The position numbers were made by a program, and so were the translations under genes. A DNA stretch of 64,000 nucleotides from Atherix ibis (lineage: Eukaryota > Arthropoda > Insecta > Diptera > Athericidae): the NCBI GenBank assembly GCA_958298945.1, contig OY282606.1, positions 45,769,920 through 45,833,919 on the forward strand, read 5' to 3'. Under the pieces are notes generated by a model, which saw only the letters and a program-made list of their open reading frames with translations, was not told the DNA's origin and ran no database searches. Below are positions 45,007-55,789 of this stretch, one piece after another; position 1 is the stretch's first letter; every line of letters begins with the position of its first letter.

Positions 45007-46180
45007 TTAGCGCTTAAATATGATTTCAGATATATGGGCGCTCCAGCTAGCTTGAATAACGAGCAGTCTAAAAGTCCAATTTTCGACCACTGAGCATCTG
45101 TAGCCATATATCGGCAATAAGGTGGCAAATGTTGGCCTTAGCCGGCAGAGACTAGCGACTTCACAAATGTCTGGTTTACCGGCAGAGACTAGCGACTTCA
45201 CAAATCCCCAGAGGAAATAATTCGAAGATGTTCAATTACACGATCTTGGAGGCCAATTCACAGGGCCAAATCGAATGTTTACTTTAATAAAATGATGGTG
45301 GCGCGCGCTGTGTGGCATATTGCGCTGTCATGTTGAAACCACAGCTTTTCACATTAATGTGATTCAACTTGATGGTCTATATCATTTTTGGAGAAATATG
45401 GACCAATGATTCCACTAGTCCATAAAGCACACTAAACAGTAATCTTTTGTGTATGTAACGACGTCCAATAATGGCTTGTGGATTTTCTTCCCTCGAAATG
45501 CGGCAATTATGCTTGTGTGCGTAGACATTCAACCAAAAATGACCGTCACCACTGCAAAATTTTCAGCCCATTCACCGAACGTTCGACGCACACGTTGGTC
45601 AAGTGGCTCGTAAATTAAGATCTTCCCGGAAAGTCTTCTATAAAGTGGATGGACACAACTTCAATTGCTGTGGGCAATAGCTGCTTCGGTGCGCACTCTA
45701 CGACGTCACTGCAGATGCGTATTACCAATGATTATTAGAATTACTTGCACGTGTAAGTCTATTCATGGTAAAGTAGCAAACCACACTGAGCAAAATCCGC
45801 TGTCAGCTTTCAAATTCGCTGTCGCTATAAAAAGTGGTGCTAATTCGAAAAACAAACCCCTCAAAAAACACCCTTTATATACGATCTCTTTTAAAGTAGC
45901 TTTGCTTGAGCAGTTAGCCGCCGTCGGATACGTTGTCTCCACTCTTCATAGCAGTGGATAATGTCCTTTCTAGTGTTTTCTGATCTTGGGGAACAAAAAA
46001 AGTTCCAAGAACTTTCCACCATTTGTATGGGAGAGCTGGGAAACCAGCAATAATTTGTTGATGGAGTTGGCCATCTAATAGGAAGTATTCCTCAACCTTC
46101 CAAATGCTGATGAAGCATCCAAGTGTCTGCACTGTGCAATCTGGCATGAAGAACTTTTTTCTGAACTCATTACTCATCGA
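45007..46180 (-). mobile_element. Distant Tc1/mariner-type transposase remnant (copy 2)
   Basis: Minus-strand remnant with the family blocks in order: DGHFWLNVYAHKHNCRI then REENPQAIIGRR (45480-45570), LWTSGIIGPYFSKND (45390-45430), LWFQHDSAICHTARATIILL (45290-45360, second catalytic aspartate), VNWPPRSCN then a stop and NYFLWGFVKSLVSAGKPD (45170-45260), and the C-terminal VENWTFRLLVIQASW, SAHISEIIFKR (45007-45090). In the usual PPRSCDLTPLDYFLWG block the last aspartate is asparagine (SNYFLWG). A 27-bp direct duplication interrupts the C-terminal part (45142-45168 and 45179-45205). Sequence to about 46180 has open frames but weaker similarity. Confidence 0.75.
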
Positions 46181-46473
46181 TGGTCTTACCTTACAAATTC
46201 TCTCACGCGATCCACATTATTCATCAGTTTTTGAGGTTGAAGGCATACCTGAGCAAGGTTCGTCACGGCCCTCCAAAAATTCTTTATGACACCGAAAAAA
46301 GTTTAACAAAAAATTTGGTGGTAATTCGTTGCTCAAAATTTTGTTGTTTAATTTTTCGTAACCCACTAAAACAACACAACTTCACTTATCATTCCTCTTT
46401 AAGGTGTCATAGTTACCAGATAAGATCGAATATTTTACTGTACGTCTAGGAGTGACTAACCTTTTATCTTTCT

Positions 46474-46573
46474 GGAGCGCGTCTGCATATCGACAAGATG
46501 ACGGTGTGAGGCTGGGCTTGGGAGGTACCAAAAATATAGCCAGTATATACGCACAGCTTTTGTGCCTGTTCCG
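46474..46573 (+). repeat. Dispersed 100-bp GC-richer repeat, copy 2
   Basis: Second copy of the repeat at 43796-43894, in the same orientation; it lies just past the transposase remnant at 45007-46180. Confidence 0.75.
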
Positions 46574-46819
46574 GAATTTCTCTCCTATAGAAGGTGAAAG
46601 ACATTTATTAGCGAAAAAGTCATCTAATTAACTTTTACATGACTCTTAGTCTAGTAAGCTTACACTTCAGGGGAGGCATTAAAGAAGTGGTATTCTGAAG
46701 AAGTGATGTCTAGACTTTATGACTGTTGGCTAGTCCTGGTCTCTTCTCATATATTTCGTTATTCAATTTTTCCAATTGCAAACAGTACTGATAGTGGAAT
46801 CAACGGTTGACAACTGATA

Positions 46820-46867
46820 ATACAGAATACCTATTCTAGTCCCACTACTAGAATAGGTATCCTGTAT
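46820..46867. repeat. Fold-back inverted repeat, 21-bp arms, 6-nt loop
   Basis: ATACAGAATACCTATTCTAG plus T (46820-46840) and its reverse complement (46847-46867), with one mismatch and the loop CCCACT. Confidence 0.9.
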
Positions 46868-47922
46868 GTTGTTTTCAGAAAATAATCCCTTTCGTTACAT
46901 TTGATTAACGAAAATGTTTATCACTCAATTGATGCAGAACCCAAGTTTTTAGCTTTTTTATTAGTCCGAGGACTTCAGCAGTACCATATGTTATCAAATG
47001 ATGATTACTTAAAAACTTGGTCTTGATTTTGTCTATATCTATGGCCACAAGTTGCCATGCGTGAAATACATCTTTCAGATCAAAATTTCCACCTCTAGTT
47101 TTCCGATCCAAAAAGAGAAACTTGTCTGCAGTAATACAGCTCTTTATTTTCCTACATTTTTAAAGTTTCACAACCAACTCTACAAGTCGCTAATGACAAA
47201 AGACATTTATCCTAAGAACACTTTAGATGTAAGTCAGCTTACATCGAACATATAAAAAAAGTAACGTTCCGCCACCAACCAATAATATGAAACGAACTAA
47301 AATTTAGTAAATAAACTCAATTTGCATCTAAATATCTTCCAAAAAAAATTCCTAAAAAATTAGATTACTTTTTGTCTGTTAACAAAATCATTTCAACAAA
47401 TACTATTCAATACAGCACCTCGGATAAATCAGTCACAGTCAACAGACTATTTGGACAATTAAAGACGGTTTATATTTAAAATTTTCATCATAATCAAATA
47501 AATAATTTGATTTTTAAGTATTTTAATTACAAATTTAATTAAAAATAAATCCGAAATGGTTAAATTTTTCCTTTCAATTAAATTAAAATATATAACATAA
47601 CAAAAAACTCGTTGAGAATTGTGGTATTTAATGGAACTTTTGGGAACTGTTTTTATTGATTATAATTTTCAAAAAAAATCGTTATTTATGTAATTTTAAT
47701 TAATGCTTTTTTAAATTATATTAGAGAAAAACTATTTCTATATATAATTCCCTCGTAATGTCGTTTTTCCTGTGACCAGCAAACATACATAAAATTTTAC
47801 TTTTTATGCCTAATCGTAACGTTTTAAACCACTAAAAATGCTCCCAAAATGATACAAATAAGTACAAAAATTTGATTATTTCAAGACTTCACCCTCTCTC
47901 CAATAATGTATGGTATTATAAT
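46868..47922. other. AT-rich intronic stretch, nothing recognised
   Basis: Short frames only, and no element ends seen until the mariner at 47925. Confidence 0.4.
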
Positions 47923-47924
47923 TA

Positions 47925-49206
47925 CCAGGTGTATAAGCTTAAATCCGCTGTTTTTTATTCCAAAAACACATGTTTTTTTCATAGAAAGCAAAAGCAAATT
48001 TATTCAAAGTACTTGCCCTCGCTAGCAACACATTTTTTGCCATCTCTCGGGCAATTTGTGGATACCACGCCAAAAAAATTCCTTCTCTTTCGAAGCAGAC
48101 CACTCATCAAGCCATTTTCGGACGTCTTCTTAAGAATCGAATTGCTGCTCAGTGGGCGCGTGTCCCATCGACGAAAATACGTGGTAATCGGAAGGGGCCA
48201 GGTCTGGTGAATAAGTGGGGTGGGGTAGCACCTCACAGTTGAGTGTATCCAAGTAGTTTCGGACGATTTTTGACATGTGCGATAGTGCGTTGTCGTGGAG
48301 GAAAATCAGCTTGTCATGTCTTTGTTGATAATCCGTCCTTTTCTCACGCAGATCACGGTGCAATTTGATGAGTTGTTGGTGGCAGCCGTGGGCATTGACA
48401 GTTTCACCACGTTTCAACATCTCATAGTAGACGATACCCTGCTGATCCCACCAAACGCACAGCATCGTCTTCCGTCCGAAGCGAATGGGTCTTGGGGAAG
48501 ATATTGATGGTTGGCCGGGATGAATCCACGATTTCTTGCGTTTAAAATTTTCGAAATATATCCACTTTTCATCGCCTGTCACAATCCGATGCAGGGACGA
48601 ATTTCTTTTTAGTCTGGCGATCAAGATTTCGCATATGTTTTGGCGTCGCTCCATTTGCCCATCGTTCAATTCATGTGGCACCCATTTTCCGATATTTTCA
48701 ATCTTCCCCATGGCACGCAGATGTATGGAAATAGCTGGTTGAGTAACACTCAATTGCTAAGCGAGCATTTTTTGCGATTGGGTATCGTCTTCATCCAAAA
48801 GAGCCTGCAATTGATGGTGCTCAACCTTCCTAGGCCGATTTTCACGCTTCTTGTCCCACGAGTCAAAATTTCCGTCTTTGAACCGACGAAACCAATCTCG
48901 GCACGTTGTTTCCAATAAAGCACTGTCACCATAGGCCTCCATAAGCATTCGATGCGATTCGGGCCGATTTCTTTAAATTGAAGCAGAAAAGCAGAGCTTT
49001 CCGCATATGCTCTTTTTCTGGCACAAAACTAGACATGATTACCAAAGGAACAATGTATGTCGTTGTACGAAGTTGCTGAAAATGTGCACTGATTAATGTT
49101 GACAGATGTCAAACTCATAAAGAAAACTATGGCGTGCCCATGGTAACTTAATACGCTCACTCACGCCATCTATTACCAAACAACGGATTTGAGCTTATAC
49201 CCCTGT
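47925..49206 (-). mobile_element. Mos1-like mariner copy 5, full length
   Basis: A 1282-bp element with both ends: CCAGGTGTATAAGCTTAAAT at the left and ATTTGAGCTTATACCCCTGT at the right, flanked by TA (47923-47924 and 49207-49208). It is the longest and most complete copy. Its 5' end region shares several private bases with copy 3, for example TTGTTTGG in the terminal region and AGTTTTCTTTATGAG. Confidence 0.94.
48000..49036 (-). pseudogene. Mos1-like mariner transposase, broken (copy 5)
   Basis: The start codon complement is at 49034-49036. A 2-bp deletion near 48960 (ATCGGCCCGAATCGC for ATCGGCTGCCGAATCGC) shifts the frame early. An in-frame TAG follows at LA*QLSVTQ (about 48757). From 48753 to 48130 a long frame contains RIVTGDEKWIYFENFKRKKS, IFLHDNALSHMSKIVRNYLD and SPDLAPSDYHVF, so all three catalytic aspartates are present. 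TAC to TAA then ends it at QQFDS, exactly as in copy 3. Downstream ...WRGIHKLPRE-type sequence and GKYFE with its natural stop (48000-48002) follow. There are at least three independent breaks. Confidence 0.93.
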
Positions 49207-49208
49207 TA

Positions 49209-51160
49209 AAAAAAATGCCCCTCGGAATAAAAAGAAATTTTTGGTTGCCTTAATGGCATTGTACTTAATATTTCAAATATTTCGATTTCAATAAACACAT
49301 TTGCTGGCAGCAAAGTACACATTAAAAGCAAAAAAATTATACTAAAAGGATTTATTACTATTTCTTTATTAATTTAAAAAAAATGCTCCTAAGCCCCGCC
49401 TTTACTGGCATATATATTAAAATGAATATTTTCTTACGCGTATCATTTTATTTGGGAAAACTTCAAACCATCCGTTCTAGTATGCAATTTGTTTATTGTA
49501 TTTAGACTATATAACCTAAAATATTTCTCTTCTGATAATAGACTAGGATTTACACAGAATTATATATATAAGTATAATATATATATATTTTTTAATAGTA
49601 AAATTACCACAAAAATAACTCCATCAACAACAAAACAATTCGAATTGAAAAGTTTTGGTTTTGGTGGATTTTGTGGTTTCTCTTTGGGAAAATGTTTAAA
49701 TATTATTTCGATTTAAATCCTTTTGATTTTCAATTAATATGAAAGCTTTTAATATTATAACTTTGTATATTTTTTATTATATTATAGTCAAAAATAAATT
49801 GATTTATTGTTTGTGGTTTTCCTTTTCGAATATATTCTTTTTTTAATCTTATGAATAGAGTTCAACTTTTCCTGTAGCTCCACTCATACTTTTTCTGTTA
49901 ATAAACTAGCAAACTAATAGGACCTTAAATTTGCCTAACAACTAATCATATTTTTTATGATATTTTATTAAATATCTACAATTTTCATAATATTACTAAA
50001 GCCTACAATATAAGAACTCGCTGGTCTTTTTTTAAGTATTGCCCATAACAATAATATTGGCATCACTACCCTTTGTGGGTTTGGGCTTCTTAAAAAATGG
50101 TTTTCTATATTTTTCTATTAACGGCTTTTTGCCTCTAATACCGATTCTGTTTAGGTCCTGCTTGCCGCAACCGTTCTATCTAAGGGCGGCTTATTTCTTG
50201 CAGATACACCAAATCGGTTTTCGGAGAAGACACTATTTACGGTCGCCTCTTTATTCACTCGTCTCATGTGTCCTAGCATTCGAAACCTTACAAACTACCT
50301 TTGTTATATTTAATTCGCTAGTTTTCATCTTGCGGAAGTCTTTTCAACCAAGATCAACTTCATCCATCTTTCTAAGCCATATAGTAAAATCCGCTATTGA
50401 GGTCTTAAAATTGTGTACCTTGATCACACGTGGAATTAATTTGAAGCAAAAGATTTCGGTTTCAGCTTCGCTAATTTCCGTACTGATTTTATTGTTTGCT
50501 TGTTTGTAATGCCACTTAGACATGTGCCAGGAGCCATTGAGAAAGTGCCACTGCAATGATACATGCTGTGTGTGTGATGGAATTTATTGTTATTTTTCTA
50601 ATTAAAAATGGAAAAAAGATTAATTATGTGAAGTATTGAAAATTTGTAACATTTTCTCGAGCAGATTAGTATGTTTTAAAATATTAGAGAGGAAGCTTGG
50701 AAATGGGAGGATATAAGTTAAGTATGTGAGTAATTGTTACCTGAACACTACAGGAGGGTAGAAAGTAAATTGTAGATGAGAGCAGCAGATAGCAGCTATT
50801 CCTGCTCAATATTTTTTATAAGATTGCCTACGAGTGGTGAAAGATGTTAAATGTCACTTGGTTAGCAGAAAAGGCAACTGAGATACAACTGCAGGCACTG
50901 GTCACAGGAGGAGCTCTCACGTGACACTATCCATGCACTCATTTACACTGATTTTATTTTGAAAGTCTTTTACAGACCTTAAATAAATAAACACCTTGAC
51001 AACATCAACTTTATATGCTTCTATTTTGACGTTTTATCTCAGCTGGTGTAGACGTATCTTTTTTTGAGGAAATTATATATTCTCTGTTGCCAACATTTAT
51101 CCCTAGACCTATAGAATTGGGTACGGTCTCCAAAGCTACAAAAGTCTTACTGACACTATG
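49209..51160. other. Intronic stretch; possible antisense LINE tail at 50040-50560
   Basis: A 156-codon hydrophobic plus-strand frame at 50039-50509 is probably the antisense of a decayed minus-strand sequence. On the minus strand a frame there reads FRMLGHMRRVNKEATVNSVF, reminiscent of the RLGWLGHVxRMxxxRLxxxV tail of some LINE proteins. The support is weak. Elsewhere there is an AT dinucleotide-rich run (49560-49592) and nothing recognised. Confidence 0.35.
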
Positions 51161-51161
51161 T

Positions 51162-51230
51162 TCTCTGTGCTTAATAATGTTTATATCTTTTAGGTGATTT
51201 AAAAGATATAAACATTATTAAGCACAGAGA
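51162..51230. repeat. Perfect 31-bp fold-back inverted repeat
   Basis: The arm 51162-51192, beginning TCTCTGTGCTTAATAATGTT, and its perfect reverse complement at 51200-51230 are separated by the loop GGTGATT. It lies at the 5' edge of the LINE remnant that follows. Confidence 0.95.
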
Positions 51231-51239
51231 TGTAACGAA

Positions 51240-52300
51240 CGCCATTTAGGTGTACTTCTACATTGGCAAATCCACTGCATAAGCATTTCCACCTATCTTT
51301 TTCTTCTGGAATTTTTTCATATGGATGGAAAATAGCATTCGTTCAACCGAGTCCCAAAACATGTGAGTCCTCACCCCCCACCCCTCCAACAACTACCGAC
51401 CAATTGCACTATCGTCCCTTGTTTCTAAGGTCATGAAAACACTGATAAACTATCAGCTAATGAAATATCTTGAATCAAGGAAACTGCTCACTGACCATTT
51501 GCATAGCAATGGATCGACCGGTGAGTTAATGTCATTTGATAGAAATGGCATCTGGCGCTTTTACTGAAAATTCGTGCGTGTCGTTTCGACGATTACCTTC
51601 TCAATTGGATTAGAACCGTTTAATACAGTTTGTTTTGGATAGCTTCAAGTCTGCAGTTCACCTAAAATAAATACTGGTGTTCCTCAGAGTTCGGAGCTAT
51701 CTGTGACTCTTCTCTTATTTTTATAATTAATCTCTAATCTGTAAAATCTAATCCACTATTTCGATGATTATAGTACCCTCAGTTTTTCATATCCGTTTTC
51801 TGGTTCAGAAAACTCATTAAATTCAGATATAGATGGTATATTACTATGGGGCTCGAAGAACAGAGTAGAATGTACAACTTTCAAAATACAAAGCTGTCTC
51901 CTATCTTTAAAGCGAAACCGTAATCTCCAGTCATTATCCATGAATGGTATGTGTGCTAATAGACAACCTCCATTGGAATGGCCACAGATTTAATATTACC
52001 AAAACTAAAGCAAACTGCTTAAGCCCCCTTAAGCGATGCAAGCAATTTTTTGCTCCATCTGATCTAGCCAATATATATAAGGCATATATTCGCCCCAAGC
52101 TGGAATATAATTCTCATGGATAGGCAGGCGCTTCTATTAATTGAGTTTTTGCTCTAAAACTCCATCCTAAATGGAAAGACGGTATTATTTCTTTAAGATA
52201 ACAGGATCTGTCTAAGATGACTGACCACCGTAAATTTTCTAAATGGCGCTACTCTGTCTGAATTAGATGCTAGGACTCCATTATGATCTACGTGCATCTG
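51240..52300 (+). mobile_element. Non-LTR retrotransposon remnant, second LINE lineage, copy 2
   Basis: Reverse transcriptase segments on the plus strand: NNYRPIALSSLVSKVMKTLI, NYQLMKYLESRKLLTDH (51400-51500) and NTGVPQSSELSVTLLLFL (51670-51720), then DLANIYKAYIRPKLEYNSHG (52055-52115), the usual IYKAYIRPxLEYxxxxW block of LINE C-termini. The nucleotide stretch GATAAACTATCAGCTAATGA is shared with the copy at 24745. Stops and frameshifts are frequent, and a piece around the active-site YADD is not readable. It is inactive. Confidence 0.7.
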
Positions 52301-52723
52301 GCTATTTCTTGATACAATAAGACTGTATTTTTTTTTAAATAGAGCTCTTTTATTTGAATCAAATTATAAGAATTCCGTAAGACCATTGAGTCCATCAATT
52401 CACTTTCAATTCTAGCCTTCTACTCAAAATGGAAAAATAACATAATTTTTGGGAAAGGTGTTCTATTCTGTGAATAAGATGGTAGGATACAATAAGACCC
52501 CCCAGAAAGTGCTTGACGATTTTCCAAAATGATGTTCTTCTACTAATATTAGATGTGATCTACACATAGTTTAGATACTGAAATTATCAATTTTGAATTT
52601 ATGATGGGCATTTATTCTTTTTTGGAGTAGTTAGTTATCCAAATTTGATTAGTTTTTATACTTTTTTGGAAATTCTTTCGAAACGACAGCATTTAGTTAT
52701 GATAATCTAACCGAATGATATTA

Positions 52724-53078
52724 GGCGTTTTCCTTTGGACCAATTTTGCTACTACGCGGTAATTGTAGCTGTCATCATCTACTCTACCTCGAACAAAGGA
52801 CCACATCGAACGGGGAGTTACGCATACAATTTACGTTAGATGGATTCTAGTTGCTAAAGTGAAAATGGATACTTTTGCGGGTTCGTTGGTTATGTTGAAA
52901 AGTCATATTTTTGTTAGTATTGTTTATGTGTGAATAAACTCAGTTTTTATTGTTTATGTGTGAGTTAACTCAGTATTGTTTCTGATTGTTTTGAGGTTAT
53001 GTTTGTACTAGTGTTAGAATTTGGCTTTGCTTTGCTCATCTACCGCGTAGTAGCAAAATTGGTCCAAGGGAAAACGCC
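52724..53078. mobile_element. 355-bp MITE with 38-bp terminal inverted repeats and TA duplication
   Basis: The left end starting GGCGTTTTCCTTTGGACCAA (52724-52761) and the right end (53041-53078) are inverted copies with a single mismatch over 38 bp, flanked by TA at 52722-52723 and 53079-53080. The interior has no coding frame and contains a short direct repeat (TATTGTTTATGTGTGA, about 52918 and 52947). TA duplication suggests mobilisation by a Tc1/mariner-type transposase, but the ends do not match any mariner in this window, so the partner is not identified. Confidence 0.9.
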
Positions 53079-53109
53079 TATTGTTACGACGTAACATGGC
53101 TCTGGTGTA

Positions 53110-53127
53110 TTCTAGAAAATTCTAGAA
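53110..53127 (+). promoter_or_regulatory. Heat-shock element array 1 (four perfect nGAAn units)
   Basis: TTCTAGAAAATTCTAGAA: four contiguous alternating TTC/GAA pentamers with exact 5-bp phasing, the canonical binding site of trimeric heat-shock factor. Confidence 0.85.
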
Positions 53128-53143
53128 AAGCGGTTTCAGAGAG

Positions 53144-53186
53144 TTCCAGAGGATTCCAGAAAGTTTGATTCCAGAATGTTTGAGAA
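53144..53186 (+). promoter_or_regulatory. Heat-shock element array 2 (nine imperfect units)
   Basis: TTCCAGAGGATTCCAGAAAG continues in exact 5-bp phase through TTT-TTC-GAA-TTT to GAA at 53184-53186. Five units are perfect TTC or GAA, the others differ by one base or are in the wrong orientation. It ends 14 bp upstream of the TATA box. Confidence 0.75.
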
Positions 53187-53200
53187 CCACGCCAGACCAG

Positions 53201-53206
53201 TATAAA
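53201..53206 (+). promoter_or_regulatory. TATA box TATAAA
   Basis: TATAAA 14 bp after the second heat-shock array. A transcription start is expected about 25-30 bp downstream, near 53230, but no initiator can be fixed by eye. Confidence 0.6.
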
Positions 53207-53439
53207 CACATACGCTGCTCCCCAAAGAGTGACTTTAGTCTGAACAGCGATTCGTCAATGACGGATTGAAGTCGGTAATAGGGCGAACGACGAATAAAGT
53301 TGGAAACCTTATTTGACTGGAAATACAGCGAGAAGAATCAATTAGGTTTCGAGCGTCCTAAATAAACAAACACTTCTGAAACTATTTGCGAAATAGAACT
53401 GCATTTTACTCTTTCCATTGAATCTACGTAAGATCGTAA

Positions 53440-54440
53440 CCTTAGATTATAGAAGAACTGGATAGGCCTCTACGCAAAGAATGCGCACACATGCAAAATA
53501 ACAGAAACGGCGTAAATCAGTGGGGGTCAATTCTTAACTTCATATGCAATTGAATTCCAAAAATGCAAAATGAATTAAATGAGATAATATGATATTAAAA
53601 CCACACCGCAACTAAGTAAATATAAATTTAAATATTGAACAAGCATTTGTAGATATTGAAAGCTTCATTATAATATAAATGTGTGTTTGTGAATTGAAAT
53701 GGTAATTTAAATAGGCATGCATGAATTTATTTTTTAATTTAATTCAAATACACCACCTGCTATCGGATTTATGTTTCAGCACTTCCGAAAATGTTCACAA
53801 CACTTTCAGAAGGGTACTTTAATGAGCCGAAGGATTTGTACGCTATCAAACTGTTTGATGTGAATTATCCTTTTAAAGCTGAAAGACCGTCTTTGCAATG
53901 CGAAGACTTGTCTATCTTAAAAAACAATAAAGCCTAATATATATTCGCCCACTTTCTCACTATATTCATTAAGTGCAGATGGGTTAAATAAATAATCATG
54001 GTCACTTAAAATATTAAATTTAACCCGTTTGCATTTAATTTACCCTAAATTTTCTTACACACACTGTATGTAAGCCGTCACTGAACTATTTTCTAGTAAC
54101 CATAGAACTGTCAACATCACATTTGTTTACATTTATTCAATGAAGAACTTTTCACTTTTTAACCACTTTTTGGACCAAATACATAAATCATTAAAAGCCA
54201 TTTAGACACATCACAAACTAAATTTTTGTTCATTTCTCTAGTAAAAATGAGAAATTTCACTTACAGTTTCTGATAAGTGCCAAAATAACAACTATAAAAA
54301 TAATAAAAGTATGCAAGCATTTCGGTATGCTACCACTTTCATGAAGAATGGCGTGTTTTAAAACTCTCCAAAAGTCTACAAAATTGAGGCGTTTGATATT
54401 TGATTGATATTTACGAAATAAATAATAAACATAAAATACA
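53440..54440 (+). mobile_element. Terminal-inverted-repeat family, copy 1 (right end missing)
   Basis: The left end CCTTAGATTATAGAAGAACT matches the left end of the copy at 60631. Similarity continues through ACAGAAACGGCGTAAATCA (about 53505), a long middle block (54060-54330; ACTGTCAACATCACATTTGT) and GTCTACAAAATTGAGGCG (54373-54392). The right terminal repeat is absent. No transposase is seen in either copy, so the family is non-autonomous or decayed. Confidence 0.75.
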
Positions 54441-55789
54441 AAAAATTTAAAAAAAAAACTGCGTTATTCAAAATAGAAACTTTATCAATTTGGATATTTA
54501 AAAAAATCAACATCGTTCTACTAAAAACCTAAATTATTTTTAAATTTAAATCTCAAAAGCATATGGTATAATAATTGTTTTATTTGGCTCAAGAGGCAAT
54601 TAGTATATATACCATATTTGCCAATTAATAGAAATTTATAAAGAAATATTCTTCGAATTTGTGATTATTCCACAAATATTATGCGAACTCCTAACTCAAA
54701 TGATATCAAATAAGAAATGTTCAATTCGACTAATACTTCGAAATTATATTTTTATGGTATTAGTTAGAAATATGAATTAATAGTTATTATAATTGGCTTA
54801 TAGTATTACATACTAAAACTTATAGTAAAATTTCAATGTTTGCAGATGGAAAAGCTTCCATTTGATTGCCTATTTTTTATTGAACCATTTTCATATTATT
54901 TGAAATTCATAATTCTATGAAAAATAACTACTTGACGAGTATGAATACAATTTAATATGTCTTTATAAGCAAATTATCATAAAGTCAATATATTGAAGAT
55001 TCGCGATAAAATTTGTAAAAACCCAAATTCGATGAATTCTATTGATCATATTATTATTTGTGGTTAATTTATACATCAAAATTTGTTGTTAATACTATCA
55101 ATAGTTTTCTTAGAAATAATGAAATTATAATTAATCCTATTAGTTATAATGCCAATTAAACTAAGCTGTCATAGAAAAAATATTGATTTGAAATATGTTT
55201 CCATGGATCCATTCTCCACAATTTCTTTTGTATTTATTATAAAAATATTCAGCATATTTTCTGTAGACTTTTCAAGTAAATTAAATCACTCTTATTTGTT
55301 TTCTTACACAAGCAATAATTATTTACAAATTTTTTGTTTGTTGAGTTTGTAATTTTTCTTTTCACTTACTAATAATAATAATAAGAAAAAGCAGAAATAA
55401 ACTAAGTACACTTAATGCCATATACACTTTAAAATACTCGAAAGGACCCACAATCTTACTTTCTTTTGTACGCATTCAATTAAAGTCATAAACAGTTAGG
55501 AATAAGGATCTTGAGCGTAAAGTGATGCTAAATAAATATGGTTTTCTCTCTTCTTGACAAGTTATACTCGTATTTATGATAATAATTGAAGAAATTTTAA
55601 ATAAAGTTAGTTTTTTTTTTATTGTATTTAAATTAAATAGTACAAAAGAAAATTATTATATTGTTAAAGTACACATCCTTAGAAAAAGATTCTTAAATGA
55701 AACTGAAAATGATAAACTTTTATTTTTTCAAATATTTCTTTTTATTGAAAATGAAAGATAAATCTACTACAATTATGTGTGCAAAAAAA
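54441..55789. other. Very AT-rich intronic stretch
   Basis: Short chance frames and an (AAT)n run at 55370-55384. Nothing else recognised. Confidence 0.45.

Larger units (their letters stand above)
53082..53439 (+). mobile_element. LTR-like block with heat-shock promoter architecture
   Basis: Starts TGTTACGACGTAACATGG and ends near ATCGTAA, a short inverted terminal match (GTTACGA/TCGTAA) as seen in LTRs. Inside, in order: a perfect four-unit heat-shock element (53110-53127), a second imperfect nine-unit array (53144-53186), TATAAA (53201-53206), then about 150 bp without coding frame and AATAAA signals at 53296 and 53363. Promoter followed by poly(A) signal within 360 bp is LTR organisation. 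No partner LTR, primer-binding site or gag-pol is seen, so it would be a solo LTR. Alternatively it is a captured promoter of an hsp gene. No clean target duplication is visible; a terminal-inverted-repeat element starts directly at 53440. Confidence 0.6.

Noticed and set aside
50039..50509. 156-codon hydrophobic plus-strand frame resembling a membrane protein
   Set aside because: The hydrophobicity is what antisense of ordinary coding sequence gives; the minus strand shows a weak LINE-like segment instead, and there is no gene context.
53297..53420. Coding sequence of a heat-shock protein downstream of the heat-shock elements
   Set aside because: No open frame of useful length follows the TATA box on the plus strand; the block ends with poly(A) signals within about 160 bp.
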